Of a stretch of DNA of 57,171 bases, positions 8,558 through 18,602 are shown one piece after another. The stretch is taken from positions 1 through 57,171 of the forward strand of contig NZ_JAJAUY010000025.1 in assembly GCF_020532625.1 (NCBI RefSeq). Direction: 5' to 3'. Source of the DNA: Streptomyces antimicrobicus (GTDB lineage: Bacteria; Actinomycetota; Actinomycetes; Streptomycetales; Streptomycetaceae). Within the stretch, counting starts at the first letter, position 1. Every line of letters starts with the position of its first letter. Made by a program: the position numbers and the translations under genes. A model generated the notes under the pieces. The model worked only from the letters and a program-made list of their open reading frames with translations. It was not told where the DNA came from and searched no databases.

Positions 8558-8980
8558 ATGCTGACCCTCACCCAGGAGCTCTACGACCGCATCGTCGAGC
8601 ACGCGCGCAAGGACCACCCGGACGAGGCGTGCGGCGTCGTGGCCGGCCCGGCGGGCACCGGCCGGCCCGAGCGGTTCGTCCCGATGCTGAACGCCGCCCG
8701 CTCGCCCACGTTCTACGAGTTCGACTCCAAGGACCTGCTGGCGCTCTACCGCGAGATGGACGACCGGGACGAGGAGCCCGTGATCGTCTACCACTCGCAC
8801 ACCGCCACCGAGGCCTATCCCTCGCGCACCGACGTGACCTACGCCAACGAGCCGGGCGCCCACTACGTCCTGGTCTCCACGGCGGACACCGACGGCCTGG
8901 GGGAGTTCCAGTTCCGCTCGTACCGGATCGTCGACGGAGTGATCACCGAGGAAGAAGTGCAGGTCGTAGCCGCCTACTGA
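8558..8980 (+). CDS. mec: Mec-type JAMM/MPN+ zinc peptidase (CysO-cysteine hydrolase)
   Basis: The 140-residue protein has the complete JAMM metalloprotease signature: a catalytic Glu near DEACGVV and HSHTATEAYPSRTD (HxH...SxxxD). In Mycobacterium tuberculosis the orthologous Mec cleaves cysteine from the C-terminus of the sulfur carrier CysO, in the order mec-cysO-cysM. The same order is seen here with a leader-peptide gene between mec and cysO. The TATCCT box at 8545-8550 ends 7 nt before the ATG, implying a leaderless mRNA with the promoter just after the permease terminator. Confidence 0.9.
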   Translation: MLTLTQELYDRIVEHARKDHPDEACGVVAGPAGTGRPERFVPMLNAARSPTFYEFDSKDLLALYREMDDRDEEPVIVYHSHTATEAYPSRTDVTYANEPGAHYVLVSTADTDGLGEFQFRSYRIVDGVITEEEVQVVAAY

Positions 8981-9057
8981 CCAGTATGTGAGCGCTGGGC
9001 GTCCATCATGCGGGATCACACTCCAAACGGGGGACCGGGAATCGTTAACATGACCGC

Positions 9058-9165
9058 ATGGTTTCCCACGACGTGAGCAACGAGACGCCCAGCAGGACCC
9101 TGCTCGTGGCGCGGCTGCACGTCGACCTGTGCCGCCTCGCCAGCGCCATCTGTCCCGCTGCCTGA
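9058..9165 (+). CDS. Cysteine-containing leader peptide before cysO-cysM
   Basis: A 35-codon ORF beginning MVSHDVSNETPS. It ends with the segment ARLHVDLCRLASAIC, with Cys codons at 25 and 32. This resembles the small putative leader peptides that Streptomyces places ahead of sulfur-metabolism genes. TAACAT (9046-9051) ends 6 nt before the ATG, so the peptide would start a leaderless transcript. The two Cys codons close to the stop fit cysteine-responsive ribosome-mediated attenuation of the downstream cysO-cysM operon. The regulatory role is inferred. Confidence 0.72.
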   Translation: MVSHDVSNETPSRTLLVARLHVDLCRLASAICPAA

Positions 9166-9183
9166 GAAGCACCGCAGCCCTCT

Positions 9184-9219
9184 CGCGCGGGGGCAGAGAA
9201 CCGCGCGCCCGCACGTAGT
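9184..9219 (+). promoter_or_regulatory. Candidate attenuator hairpin between leader peptide and cysO
   Basis: CGCGCGG (9184-9190) pairs with CCGCGCG (9201-9207) on a 10-nt loop. The stem is followed by a CCCGCACG spacer and a short T run at 9218-9222. It begins 18 nt after the leader-peptide stop. It is the only clear hairpin in this leader, and alternative pairing of 9187-9193 with 9205-9212 is possible. Confidence 0.45.
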
Positions 9220-9259
9220 TTTCGCCCCTTCCACGCCTTTCACGACACTGGAGCCGGCC

Positions 9260-10488
<1,229 letters not shown>

Positions 10489-10588
10489 GCCCCACCGCGC
10501 CACCGGTCCCGGCCCGCCCCCCCGGGGCCCGAGCCCGCCCGCCCCGGCCGGGAGCTCCGCCGAGGAACGCGGTCCGCGGCGGGGCCCC

Positions 10589-10673
10589 GGTCAGGCCGGG
10601 CCGGTCAGGTGGGGGCCGATCAGGTCGGGCCGGTCAGGTCGGGCCGGTCAGGTCGGGCAGGTCAGGTCGGGGC
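10589..10673. repeat. 14-bp tandem repeat, six units
   Basis: Six units of GGTCAGGTCGGGCC with small changes (one unit has 15 bp) run from 10589 to 10673. The last unit overlaps the stop of the DUF488 gene. It lies between the convergent cysM and DUF488 genes. The core GGTCAGGTCGGGC recurs in the 30-bp repeat at 29369-29458. Confidence 0.85.
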
Positions 10674-11015
10674 GGTCAAAAGTTCGGCCAGGATCGAGGC
10701 ATGGCTCGACTCCGGTGTGCGCACCGCGGTCACCAGGGTCAGCGTGCCCTGCCCGGCCAGCGCCCGCAGGTGCGCGAGGGCCGCCACGGCCTCCGGCTCC
10801 GCCAGCTCGGCCTCGTAGCGGGCCCGGAACTCCTCCCGGCTGCCCCCGGCGTGGAACCACTTGCGCAGCTCCGCCGACGGAGTGACCGCCCGCGGCCACT
10901 CGTCCACCTTCGCCTCGGCCTTCGCCAGCCCCCGCGGCCACAGCCGGTCCACGAGGACCCGTACCCCGTCCTCCGCCGGATCCGGCGGATCGTAGACCCG
11001 TCGCAGTCGGATCAT
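10662..11015 (-). CDS. DUF488 family protein
   Basis: A 117-residue soluble protein starting MIRLRRVYDPPDP. It contains the DUF488 signatures VRVLVDRLWPRGL near the N-terminus and HAGGSREEFRARYEAEL in the middle. The C-terminus has GQGTLTLVTAVRTPESSHA, the usual family end with a short hydrophobic strand. The biochemical role of the family is not established. ATG at 11015 overlaps the TGA of the upstream gene (ATGA), so the pair is translationally coupled. Its stop lies within the 14-bp tandem repeat. Confidence 0.88.
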   Translation of the reverse strand: MIRLRRVYDPPDPAEDGVRVLVDRLWPRGLAKAEAKVDEWPRAVTPSAELRKWFHAGGSREEFRARYEAELAEPEAVAALAHLRALAGQGTLTLVTAVRTPESSHASILAELLTAPT

Positions 11016-11434
11016 CGTCCGCCACCACCTCCCAGGCCCCGGACCTCGTCCCACACCGCAGGATCCAGTACCCCGGCCCTGCGCCGGAACTCCCACACCG
11101 ACAGGACGAGCGGCCGGTCCGCCTCCACGAACCCCGGCCGCCCGTGCACCTCCACCAGCAGACCCGGCGGCAGCGGGATCACCCCGGGCCGGTCGTCGTG
11201 GTACTTGCCCGTGATCGGCGCGACCCGCGCCGTCCGGCCCCGTACCCCCAGGACCACGCAGCAGTGACCGCCCGCCGTCCACCAGATCTCGCCCGCCCGC
11301 GGCCGCGGCGCCGGCCCGGGCCCGTGGACCGCGCCGCGCCCGGCCCGGGCACCTGGCGCCCGGCCCCCGGCGACCAGTACGACCAGCGCCACCGCGACCA
11401 CCGCGGCGGCGGCCGGCCACCACGACGTGTCCAT
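11012..11434 (-). CDS. Membrane-anchored protein with a PemK/MazF-like segment
   Basis: The 140-residue product begins MDTSWWPAAAAVV and has one N-terminal hydrophobic segment (residues 7-22), followed by a Pro/Arg-rich linker. A small beta domain follows: GEIWWTAGG near residue 48, then VLGVRGRTARVAPITGKY. The GEIWW opening is reminiscent of the PemK/MazF fold, but I cannot confirm catalytic residues, so this is tentative. It overlaps the DUF488 start by 4 bp. The ATG at 11434 lacks a strong ribosome site; a start farther upstream (11527) gives a less plausible N-terminus. Confidence 0.6.
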   Translation of the reverse strand: MDTSWWPAAAAVVAVALVVLVAGGRAPGARAGRGAVHGPGPAPRPRAGEIWWTAGGHCCVVLGVRGRTARVAPITGKYHDDRPGVIPLPPGLLVEVHGRPGFVEADRPLVLSVWEFRRRAGVLDPAVWDEVRGLGGGGGR

Positions 11435-11659
11435 GGTTCGACCGTAACCGGGCCCCGCCCACCCGGCGCGGCAACGCGTGCGCGGGCCGTCGCTCCCCCG
11501 GGTGACACCGCAGGTGAGTTCCCCCACAACAGCACGCCGTGGAGGAGCGACCGGGCGTTTCGCGCCTTACGCTCGACGCACCGCACGGCCCTCGCACGAC
11601 CACCCGACGCCCTCCCCGTCTCCGCCCGCCACGGACCGTCCACGGAGGTTCCCGCTCCC

Positions 11660-12412
11660 ATGAAGCTCACCGTCGTCGGCTGTTCGGGTTCGTTCCCGTC
11701 CGCGGAATCGGCCTGCTCCAGCTACCTGGTCGAGGCCGACGGCTTCCGGCTGCTCCTCGACATGGGCAACGGCGCCCTGGGCGAGCTGCAGCGCCACATC
11801 GGCCTCTACGACCTCGACGCGATCTTCCTCAGCCATCTGCACGCCGATCACTGCATCGACATGTGCGCCTACTTCGTGGCCCGCTACTACCGCCACGAGG
11901 GCGGCCGCTGCGGCGCCATCCCCGTCCACGGCCCCGAAGGCACCGAGAAGCGGCTGACCACGGCCTACGAGGACGTGCCCGACGAGCGGTCGATGAGCGA
12001 GGTCTTCGATTTCCGGACCCTGAAGTCCGGCTCGTTCGACATCGGCCCCTTCCGGGTCCGCACCGAACGGCTCGCCCACCCCGTCGAGGCGTACGGCATC
12101 CGCGTCGAGCACGGCGGCCGCTCCCTGACGTACTCCGGGGACACCGGGGTCTGCCCCGAGCTGGGGCTGCTCGCCGAGGGCGCCGACCTGTTCCTGTGCG
12201 AGGCCTCCTTCACCCACGGCAAGGAGGACATCCCCGACCTCCACCTCAACGGCCGCGAGGCCGGCGAGTTCGCGCAGCGGGGCAACGTCGGCCGCCTGGT
12301 GCTCACCCACATCCCGCCGTGGACCTCGGCCGAGCAGAACCTGGCCGACGCCCGCGCGGTCTACTCCGGCCCGATCGACCTGGCCGCCCCCGGCGCGGTG
12401 TACGAACTCTGA
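11660..12412 (+). CDS. MBL-fold metallo-hydrolase (RNase Z-like)
   Basis: A 250-residue metallo-beta-lactamase-fold hydrolase. The metal motif SHLHADHCID (HxHxDH) lies near residue 55. Further ligands are probable at RLAHPVEAYG, YSGDTG and the terminal VLTHIPPW. The length and the early VVGCSGSFPSAESACSSYLV segment place it in the tRNase Z/ElaC-like group, though the RNase Z exosite arm is not evident, so the substrate is unknown. ATG at 11660 follows GGAGG. It is convergent with nagE2; a bidirectional terminator separates them. Confidence 0.9.
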   Translation: MKLTVVGCSGSFPSAESACSSYLVEADGFRLLLDMGNGALGELQRHIGLYDLDAIFLSHLHADHCIDMCAYFVARYYRHEGGRCGAIPVHGPEGTEKRLTTAYEDVPDERSMSEVFDFRTLKSGSFDIGPFRVRTERLAHPVEAYGIRVEHGGRSLTYSGDTGVCPELGLLAEGADLFLCEASFTHGKEDIPDLHLNGREAGEFAQRGNVGRLVLTHIPPWTSAEQNLADARAVYSGPIDLAAPGAVYEL

Positions 12413-12482
12413 CCCGCGGCCCCCGGCCCTGACCCGCCGCCCGCGGCCCGGCCCCGGTCCCGGTCCCGGCCCCGCACGCGCC

Positions 12483-12522
12483 GAAGCCCCCGCCCTCCCC
12501 TGTCACGGAGAGCGGGGGCTTC
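12483..12522. terminator. Bidirectional terminator between MBL gene and nagE2
   Basis: GAAGCCCCCGC (12483-12493) pairs perfectly with GCGGGGGCTTC (12512-12522). The 18-nt inner sequence can form further pairs (CTCC with GGAG). It sits between convergent genes. Confidence 0.8.
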
Positions 12523-12551
12523 GTGGTGGCCGGTGGCGTCCGCCGGTCCGG

Positions 12552-13817
<1,266 letters not shown>

Positions 13818-13915
13818 AACTTCCTCCAGTGGGCAAGGCGCCGCCCGGGAACGGAAACACGGGGGACCGGCGGCGTCTTCAGAAACGGGGGCTCACGGGC
13901 CCTCATCGGGGCGCG

Positions 13916-13948
13916 TGGTCTACACCATTGCGTGGTGTAGACCAGTTG
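13916..13948. promoter_or_regulatory. Paired DasR dre-like operator sites upstream of nagE2
   Basis: TGGTCTACACCA (13916-13927) and its exact inverse TGGTGTAGACCA (13933-13944) are 5 bp apart. Read on the minus strand, the second is ACTGGTCTACACCACG, which closely fits the DasR consensus ACTGGTCTAGACCACT. DasR is the GlcN6P-sensing GntR repressor of chitin and GlcNAc genes in Streptomyces. Confidence 0.85.
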
Positions 13949-14047
13949 TAGCACGGTCGGGGTTAGATAAGGAACCTTCGATTTTCTGTGGCCCGGGTCA
14001 CACGACACAGGGCCCCCGGACCGAAGGATCCGAAGGCCCTGCCAGCC

Positions 14048-14065
14048 GCGGGCCGCAAGGCCCGC
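14048..14065 (-). terminator. GNRA-loop hairpin after nagE1
   Basis: GCGGGCC (14048-14054) and GGCCCGC (14059-14065) form a 7-bp stem. Read on the plus strand the loop is GCAA. It begins about 20 bp past the nagE1 stop. Confidence 0.5.
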
Positions 14066-14085
14066 CCGCCACCGCCCGCCCCGCG

Positions 14086-15402
14086 CTACGCCTTGACGTT
14101 GTCCTTCTGCATCTCCTCGATCTCCTCGTCCGACTCCCGCCCCGGCGTCGGAATGTCGAACCTGGTGATCGCCAAGCGGAACACCACGTAATAGACGGCG
14201 GCGAAGCACAACCCGATCGGGATGATCAGCCACGGCTTCGTGGCGAGCCCCCAGTTGATCACGTAGTCGATCAGGCCCGCCGAGAACGTGAAGCCGTCGT
14301 GCACACCCAGCGCCCACGTCACCGCCATCGACACGCCCGTCAGCACCGCATGCACCGCGTACAGCAGCGGCGCGACGAACAGGAAGGAGTACTCCAGCGG
14401 CTCCGTGATGCCCGTGACGAACGAGGTCAGCGCCACCGACAGCATCAGCCCGCCCACCTCCTTGCGGCGCTGCGGCTTCGCGCAGTGCGTGATCGCCAGG
14501 GCCGCCGCCGGCAGCGCGAACATCATGATCGGGAAGAAGCCCGACGTGAACTGGCCCGCGTCCGGGTCCCCCGCCAGGAACATGCTGATGTCACCGTGCA
14601 CCACCTGCCCGTCCGGCTTGGTGTACTCGCCGAACTGGAACCAGATGGGAATGTTCAGGAACTGGTGCAGCCCGATCACCAGCAGCGCCCGGTTCGCCAC
14701 CCCGAACACCCCCGCACCCCACGCACCGATCCCCGACAGCCAGTCCGAGAAGCTCTCCAGCGCCGACCCGACCGGCGGCCACACCAGCAGACACAGCACC
14801 GCGAACACGATCGCGACGAACGACATGATGATCGGCACCAGCCGCCGGCCGTTGAAGAAGCCCAGCCAGTCCACCAGCTTCACCCGGTGGTACCGCTGCC
14901 AGAACCACGCCGTCAGCAACCCCATCACGATCCCCCCGAACACCCCCGGATTCTGGAACGCGAACCCCGTGAAAGTGCCGTCCGGCGTCAGACAGCCGCC
15001 CATCTCCGTGTTCCCCACCGGCTTCGAGCCCGCCGGGCACGGCTTCGCGAAGGCCCGCAGCACCCCCCGGTAGACCAGGAACCCCGCCACCGCCGCCAAC
15101 GCCGTCGACCCGTCCGCCTTCTTCGCCATCCCGATGGCCACACCCACGCAGAACAGCAGCGGCAGCCCCAGTTCCGCGTTCAGCAGCGCGCCACCCGCGC
15201 CCGCCATCACCTTGGCGACGTCGGTCCAGTTCAGCCCGTCCTTGCCGAACACGTCGTCCTGCCCCAGCCGGTTCAGGATGCCCGCCGCAGGCAGGACGGC
15301 GATCGGCAGTTGGAGACTGCGCCCCATCTTCTGCAGACCCTGGAACACGGCGCTCCAGCGCTTGCGCTCCGGCGCTGCGGCGGTGGCGCTGCTCGCGCTC
15401 AT
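14086..15402 (-). CDS. nagE1: PTS transporter EIIC (NagE1-like paralogue)
   Basis: A 438-residue EIIC permease clearly paralogous to the neighbouring nagE2 product. It has MGRSLQLPIAVLPAAGIL, FGVANRALLVIGLHQFLN, and TGITEPLEYSFLF at the substrate site, and ends PGRESDEEIEEM with no EIIB domain. A longer periplasmic-side loop near residues 115-140 (two cysteines, CPAGSKPVGNTEMGGC) distinguishes it from NagE2. It diverges from nagF, with one dre-like site in the 225-bp gap. The substrate is probably GlcNAc or a related sugar; specificity is inferred from context. Confidence 0.88.
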   Translation of the reverse strand: MSASSATAAAPERKRWSAVFQGLQKMGRSLQLPIAVLPAAGILNRLGQDDVFGKDGLNWTDVAKVMAGAGGALLNAELGLPLLFCVGVAIGMAKKADGSTALAAVAGFLVYRGVLRAFAKPCPAGSKPVGNTEMGGCLTPDGTFTGFAFQNPGVFGGIVMGLLTAWFWQRYHRVKLVDWLGFFNGRRLVPIIMSFVAIVFAVLCLLVWPPVGSALESFSDWLSGIGAWGAGVFGVANRALLVIGLHQFLNIPIWFQFGEYTKPDGQVVHGDISMFLAGDPDAGQFTSGFFPIMMFALPAAALAITHCAKPQRRKEVGGLMLSVALTSFVTGITEPLEYSFLFVAPLLYAVHAVLTGVSMAVTWALGVHDGFTFSAGLIDYVINWGLATKPWLIIPIGLCFAAVYYVVFRLAITRFDIPTPGRESDEEIEEMQKDNVKA

Positions 15403-15449
15403 CGGCTTCCTCCCTGGCGGCGTTTGGGCAGGGGCGACAGTTGCGGCAC

Positions 15450-15465
15450 ACTGGTGTAGACCACT
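15450..15465. promoter_or_regulatory. dre-like site between nagE1 and nagF
   Basis: ACTGGTGTAGACCACT differs from the DasR consensus ACTGGTCTAGACCACT at one base. It lies 48 bp upstream of nagE1 and about 160 bp upstream of nagF, so it could control both divergent genes. Confidence 0.85.
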
Positions 15466-15627
15466 TGTGGCGCGATCGCAGTCACCCGCCCGCAGGGCAG
15501 GCAGCTGCTGATCGTCATCATTCGGCAGACGCCGGACCCGCGCTCGCGAAGATGGGCCAACCGTGGGTTAACGTGGCGAAGCGGACCCGCGTGCGCACCG
15601 TCGCACTCAGGCACTCAGGGAGAACAC

Positions 15628-15861
15628 ATGGCCACCAAGGCTGAGAAGATCGTCGCCGCGCTCGGCGGCCTCGACAACATCGAGGAGATCGAGGGCTGCA
15701 TCACCCGCCTCCGCACCGAGGTGAACGACCCCGAGCTCGTCGACGAGGCAGCCCTGAAGGCCGCCGGCGCCCACGGCGTCGTCAAGATGGGCACCGCCGT
15801 CCAGGTCGTCATCGGCACCGACGCCGACCCCATCGCCGCCGAGATCGAGGACATGATGTGA
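15628..15861 (+). CDS. nagF: PTS EIIB component, N-acetylglucosamine type
   Basis: A 77-residue stand-alone EIIB domain. The phosphorylated cysteine is in the motif [12 protein letters not shown], and [12 protein letters not shown] forms the terminal strand. It passes phosphate from EIIA to sugar during transport through the EIIC partners encoded at 12552-15402. The ATG at 15628 follows AGGGAG. A terminator lies 40 bp after the stop. EI, HPr and EIIA genes are not in this window. Confidence 0.93.
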   Translation: MATKAEKIVAALGGLDNIEEIEGCITRLRTEVNDPELVDEAALKAAGAHGVVKMGTAVQVVIGTDADPIAAEIEDMM

Positions 15862-15901
15862 GCTGAGCCCTCCCGGCTCACCCACGCCCACGCGGCCCAC
15901 G

Positions 15902-15931
15902 AGACCCCGTACCGGACCCGGCACGGGGTCT
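15902..15931 (+). terminator. Terminator after nagF
   Basis: AGACCCCGT (15902-15910) and ACGGGGTCT (15923-15931) form a perfect 9-bp stem with a 12-nt loop, followed by TCGCCC. It also sits just upstream of the rph promoter. Confidence 0.75.
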
Positions 15932-15964
15932 TCGCCCACCCGCACAGCGACTAGGCTCGGAACC

Positions 15965-16690
<726 letters not shown>

Positions 16691-16817
16691 CCCACCGGCC
16701 ACGGCCCGCCCCGCGCAACCACCGGGGCGTACGACGGCGTCCTTCCGGGTACGGGCGCACGCAGCAGTACACTCGCGCGCCCGTCCACGCCGCCGTCACC
16801 AAGGGGGACCCGAACCG

Positions 16818-17204
16818 ATGCCCAAGCACCACCGCCGCCTAGCCGCCGTCGCCCTCGCCGCCGCACTGACGCTGCCCGCCCTCACCGCCTGCGGCGCGAT
16901 CAGCACGGCACTGGACTGCGCCAACACCGCCGTCACCATCACCGAAGGCGTGGCCGACCTCCAGCAGGCCGTCTCCAACGCCGGCAACAGCCCCCAGGAC
17001 GCGCAGAACGCCCTCAACAAGATCGACCAGAACCTCAAGAAGATCGGCGACCAGACCGACAACGCCGACCTCAAGAAGGCGCTGGACTCGATGAACCAGG
17101 CCGTCAAGAACGTCCGCACCGCCATCGAGCAGGGCAACCCCACCCCCGACGTCAAGCCGGTCGCCGACGCCGCCGCCGAACTCTCCAAGGTCTGCACCCC
17201 CTGA
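16818..17204 (+). CDS. Putative lipoprotein, 128 aa
   Basis: A 128-residue exported protein with a basic start (MPKHHRRLAAV), a hydrophobic core and the lipobox LTAC, so Cys25 would be lipidated. The mature part is helical and rich in Asn/Gln/Lys (DLQQAVSNAGNSPQDA, LNKIDQNLKKIGDQTD), probably a coiled coil. Two further cysteines (DCANT and the terminal VCTP) could pair. No enzymatic motif is visible; function unknown. GGGGGA precedes the ATG. It sits between rph and rdgB. Confidence 0.82.
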   Translation: MPKHHRRLAAVALAAALTLPALTACGAISTALDCANTAVTITEGVADLQQAVSNAGNSPQDAQNALNKIDQNLKKIGDQTDNADLKKALDSMNQAVKNVRTAIEQGNPTPDVKPVADAAAELSKVCTP

Positions 17205-17240
17205 GCCGGGCGGGCCGAGCGGCGCGACGGGCGCGGGCGG

Positions 17241-17282
17241 TCGGAGCCGGGCGGCCGGAGCCAGGCGGCCGGAGCCGGGCGG
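17241..17282. repeat. 14-bp tandem repeat, three units
   Basis: CGGAGCCGGGCGGC occurs three times in tandem with one substitution, between the lipoprotein gene and rdgB. Confidence 0.85.
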
Positions 17283-17322
17283 CCCCGACGGGGCCCGGAC
17301 CCGCCGGGGATAATCGGGGACC

Positions 17323-17925
17323 ATGACCCGCCTGATCCTGGCGACCCGCAACGCGGGCAAAGTCGCCGAACTCCGCGCCATCCTGTCCGACGCCGGCCTG
17401 CCCCACGAGCTGGTCGGCGCGGACGCGTACCCCGAGATCCCGGACGTCAAGGAGACGGGCGTCACCTTCGCCGAGAACGCCCTGCTCAAGGCGCACGCCC
17501 TGGCCCGGGCCACCGGGCTGCCGGCCGTTGCCGACGACTCCGGCCTGTGCGTCGACGTGCTGGGCGGCGCCCCCGGCATCTTCTCCGCCCGCTGGGCCGG
17601 CACCCACGGCGACGACAAGGCCAACCTGGACCTGCTGCTCGCCCAGCTCTCCGACATCGCCCCCGAGCACCGCGGCGCCCACTTCTTCTGCGCCGCCGCC
17701 CTGGCCCTGCCCGACGGCACCGAACGCGTGGTCGAGGGCCGCCTCCTGGGCCGCCTCCGCCACACCCCGGCCGGCTCGGGCGGCTTCGGCTACGACCCGA
17801 TCCTCCAGCCGGAGGGCGAGACCCGCACCTGCGCCGAACTGACCCCGGCCGAGAAGAACGCCATCTCCCACCGCGGCAAGGCCTTCCGCGCCCTGGTCCC
17901 GGTGGTCCGCGAACTGCTGGGCTGA
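17323..17925 (+). CDS. rdgB: XTP/dITP pyrophosphatase (non-canonical purine NTP pyrophosphatase)
   Basis: A 200-residue HAM1/RdgB house-cleaning enzyme that hydrolyses ITP, dITP and XTP to monophosphates. It carries LILATRNAGKVAELRAIL at the start (substrate lysine/threonine), TFAENALLKAHALA, DDSGLCVDVLGGAPGIFSAR, and GGFGYDPILQP, all family signatures. A GATAAT -10 box at 17309-17314 ends 8 nt before the ATG, which implies a leaderless or nearly leaderless transcript. A hairpin terminator follows the stop. Confidence 0.95.
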   Translation: MTRLILATRNAGKVAELRAILSDAGLPHELVGADAYPEIPDVKETGVTFAENALLKAHALARATGLPAVADDSGLCVDVLGGAPGIFSARWAGTHGDDKANLDLLLAQLSDIAPEHRGAHFFCAAALALPDGTERVVEGRLLGRLRHTPAGSGGFGYDPILQPEGETRTCAELTPAEKNAISHRGKAFRALVPVVRELLG

Positions 17926-17938
17926 GGCCGCGCACACG

Positions 17939-17976
17939 AACGGCCTGCGCATCGAGTCTTCGATTCGCAGGCCGTT
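17939..17976 (+). terminator. Terminator after rdgB
   Basis: AACGGCCTGCG (17939-17949) pairs with CGCAGGCCGTT (17966-17976). Inner pairing ATCGA (17951-17955) with TCGAT (17960-17964) extends the stem. It lies between convergent rdgB and the tRNA-Leu gene and may serve both. Confidence 0.8.
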
Positions 17977-17980
17977 TCGG

Positions 17981-18064
17981 TGCGGCGGAAGGGATTCGAA
18001 CCCTCAAGCCGTTTCACGGGCCACAGATCCTAAGTCTGCTGCGTCGCCATTGCGCCACCGCCGC
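17981..18064 (-). tRNA. tRNA-Leu (anticodon UAG)
   Basis: The minus strand folds into a cloverleaf with a 7-bp acceptor (GCGGCGG with CCGCCGC), an anticodon stem closed on loop CTTAGGA (anticodon TAG), and a long variable arm with stem CCGT/ACGG. A T-loop GTTCGAATC is present. The long variable arm and anticodon identify leucine. CCA is not encoded. Two HNH endonuclease genes lie immediately upstream of it on the same strand. Confidence 0.93.
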
Positions 18065-18113
18065 TTACCGCCTCGCCATGATAGCGGCAGGCGGCCGGGC
18101 CGGAGCGGCAAGA

Positions 18114-18602
18114 TCACGAAGCCTGGCCCCGGCGACCTCCTCGGCACCAGGTGGCGGTGAGGGCATGGCAGTTGGGGCACAGCAGCCGCAGATTCTGCCG
18201 GCGGTCGTCGGTGCGGTCGCCGTTGATGTGATCGACCTCCAGCGTCATGGGGCGGCCCAGCCAGCGAGGTGGCACCCCGCATCTGTCGCAGCGGTCCGGG
18301 ACGCCGACGTCCCGCAGCGCGCGACGCAGCAGGCGCGTCGAGGTGCGCCCGCCGCCGTGCTTCACGAGGATGTCCTGCGCGGGCCTCGTGGGCCGCGTGC
18401 CGGGCCCGCCGCGCTGATGGGCCTGGCCCACGAAATGCGCCGTCGGGATCCCGTCCTCCTGCACCCAGCGCTTGAGCGCCGCATGCTGGCTGCCGGACAC
18501 CGGGATGCCCAGGCGCCTCAAGGCCTCCGACACCGAGCGGGAGGCGGCGACCGCGGCGCGGAGGGTCTCGCGTTCGGGCTTCTCCCGACGTGGCCGCGGC
18601 AC
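18114..18602 (-). CDS. HNH endonuclease (second of a tandem pair)
   Basis: The GTG at 18602-18600 overlaps the TAG stop of the preceding HNH gene (TAGTG), giving a 162-residue product that begins with PRPRREKPERETL. The N-terminus has one copy of a helical repeat (LRAAVAASRSVSEALRRLG...) that occurs twice in the upstream gene. The C-terminal HNH domain has CDRCG, the LEVDHINGD core and CPNCH, so two Cys pairs bind structural zinc. A longer frame starting at 18662 would overlap the upstream gene by 60 bp and looks artefactual. It ends about 50 bp before the tRNA-Leu gene. Confidence 0.82.
   Translation of the reverse strand: MPRPRREKPERETLRAAVAASRSVSEALRRLGIPVSGSQHAALKRWVQEDGIPTAHFVGQAHQRGGPGTRPTRPAQDILVKHGGGRTSTRLLRRALRDVGVPDRCDRCGVPPRWLGRPMTLEVDHINGDRTDDRRQNLRLLCPNCHALTATWCRGGRRGQAS

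Noticed and set aside
11012..11434. Toxin-antitoxin system formed by the PemK-like protein and DUF488
   Set aside because: The PemK resemblance is limited to a short GEIWW segment, the protein has a membrane anchor, and DUF488 is not a known antitoxin.
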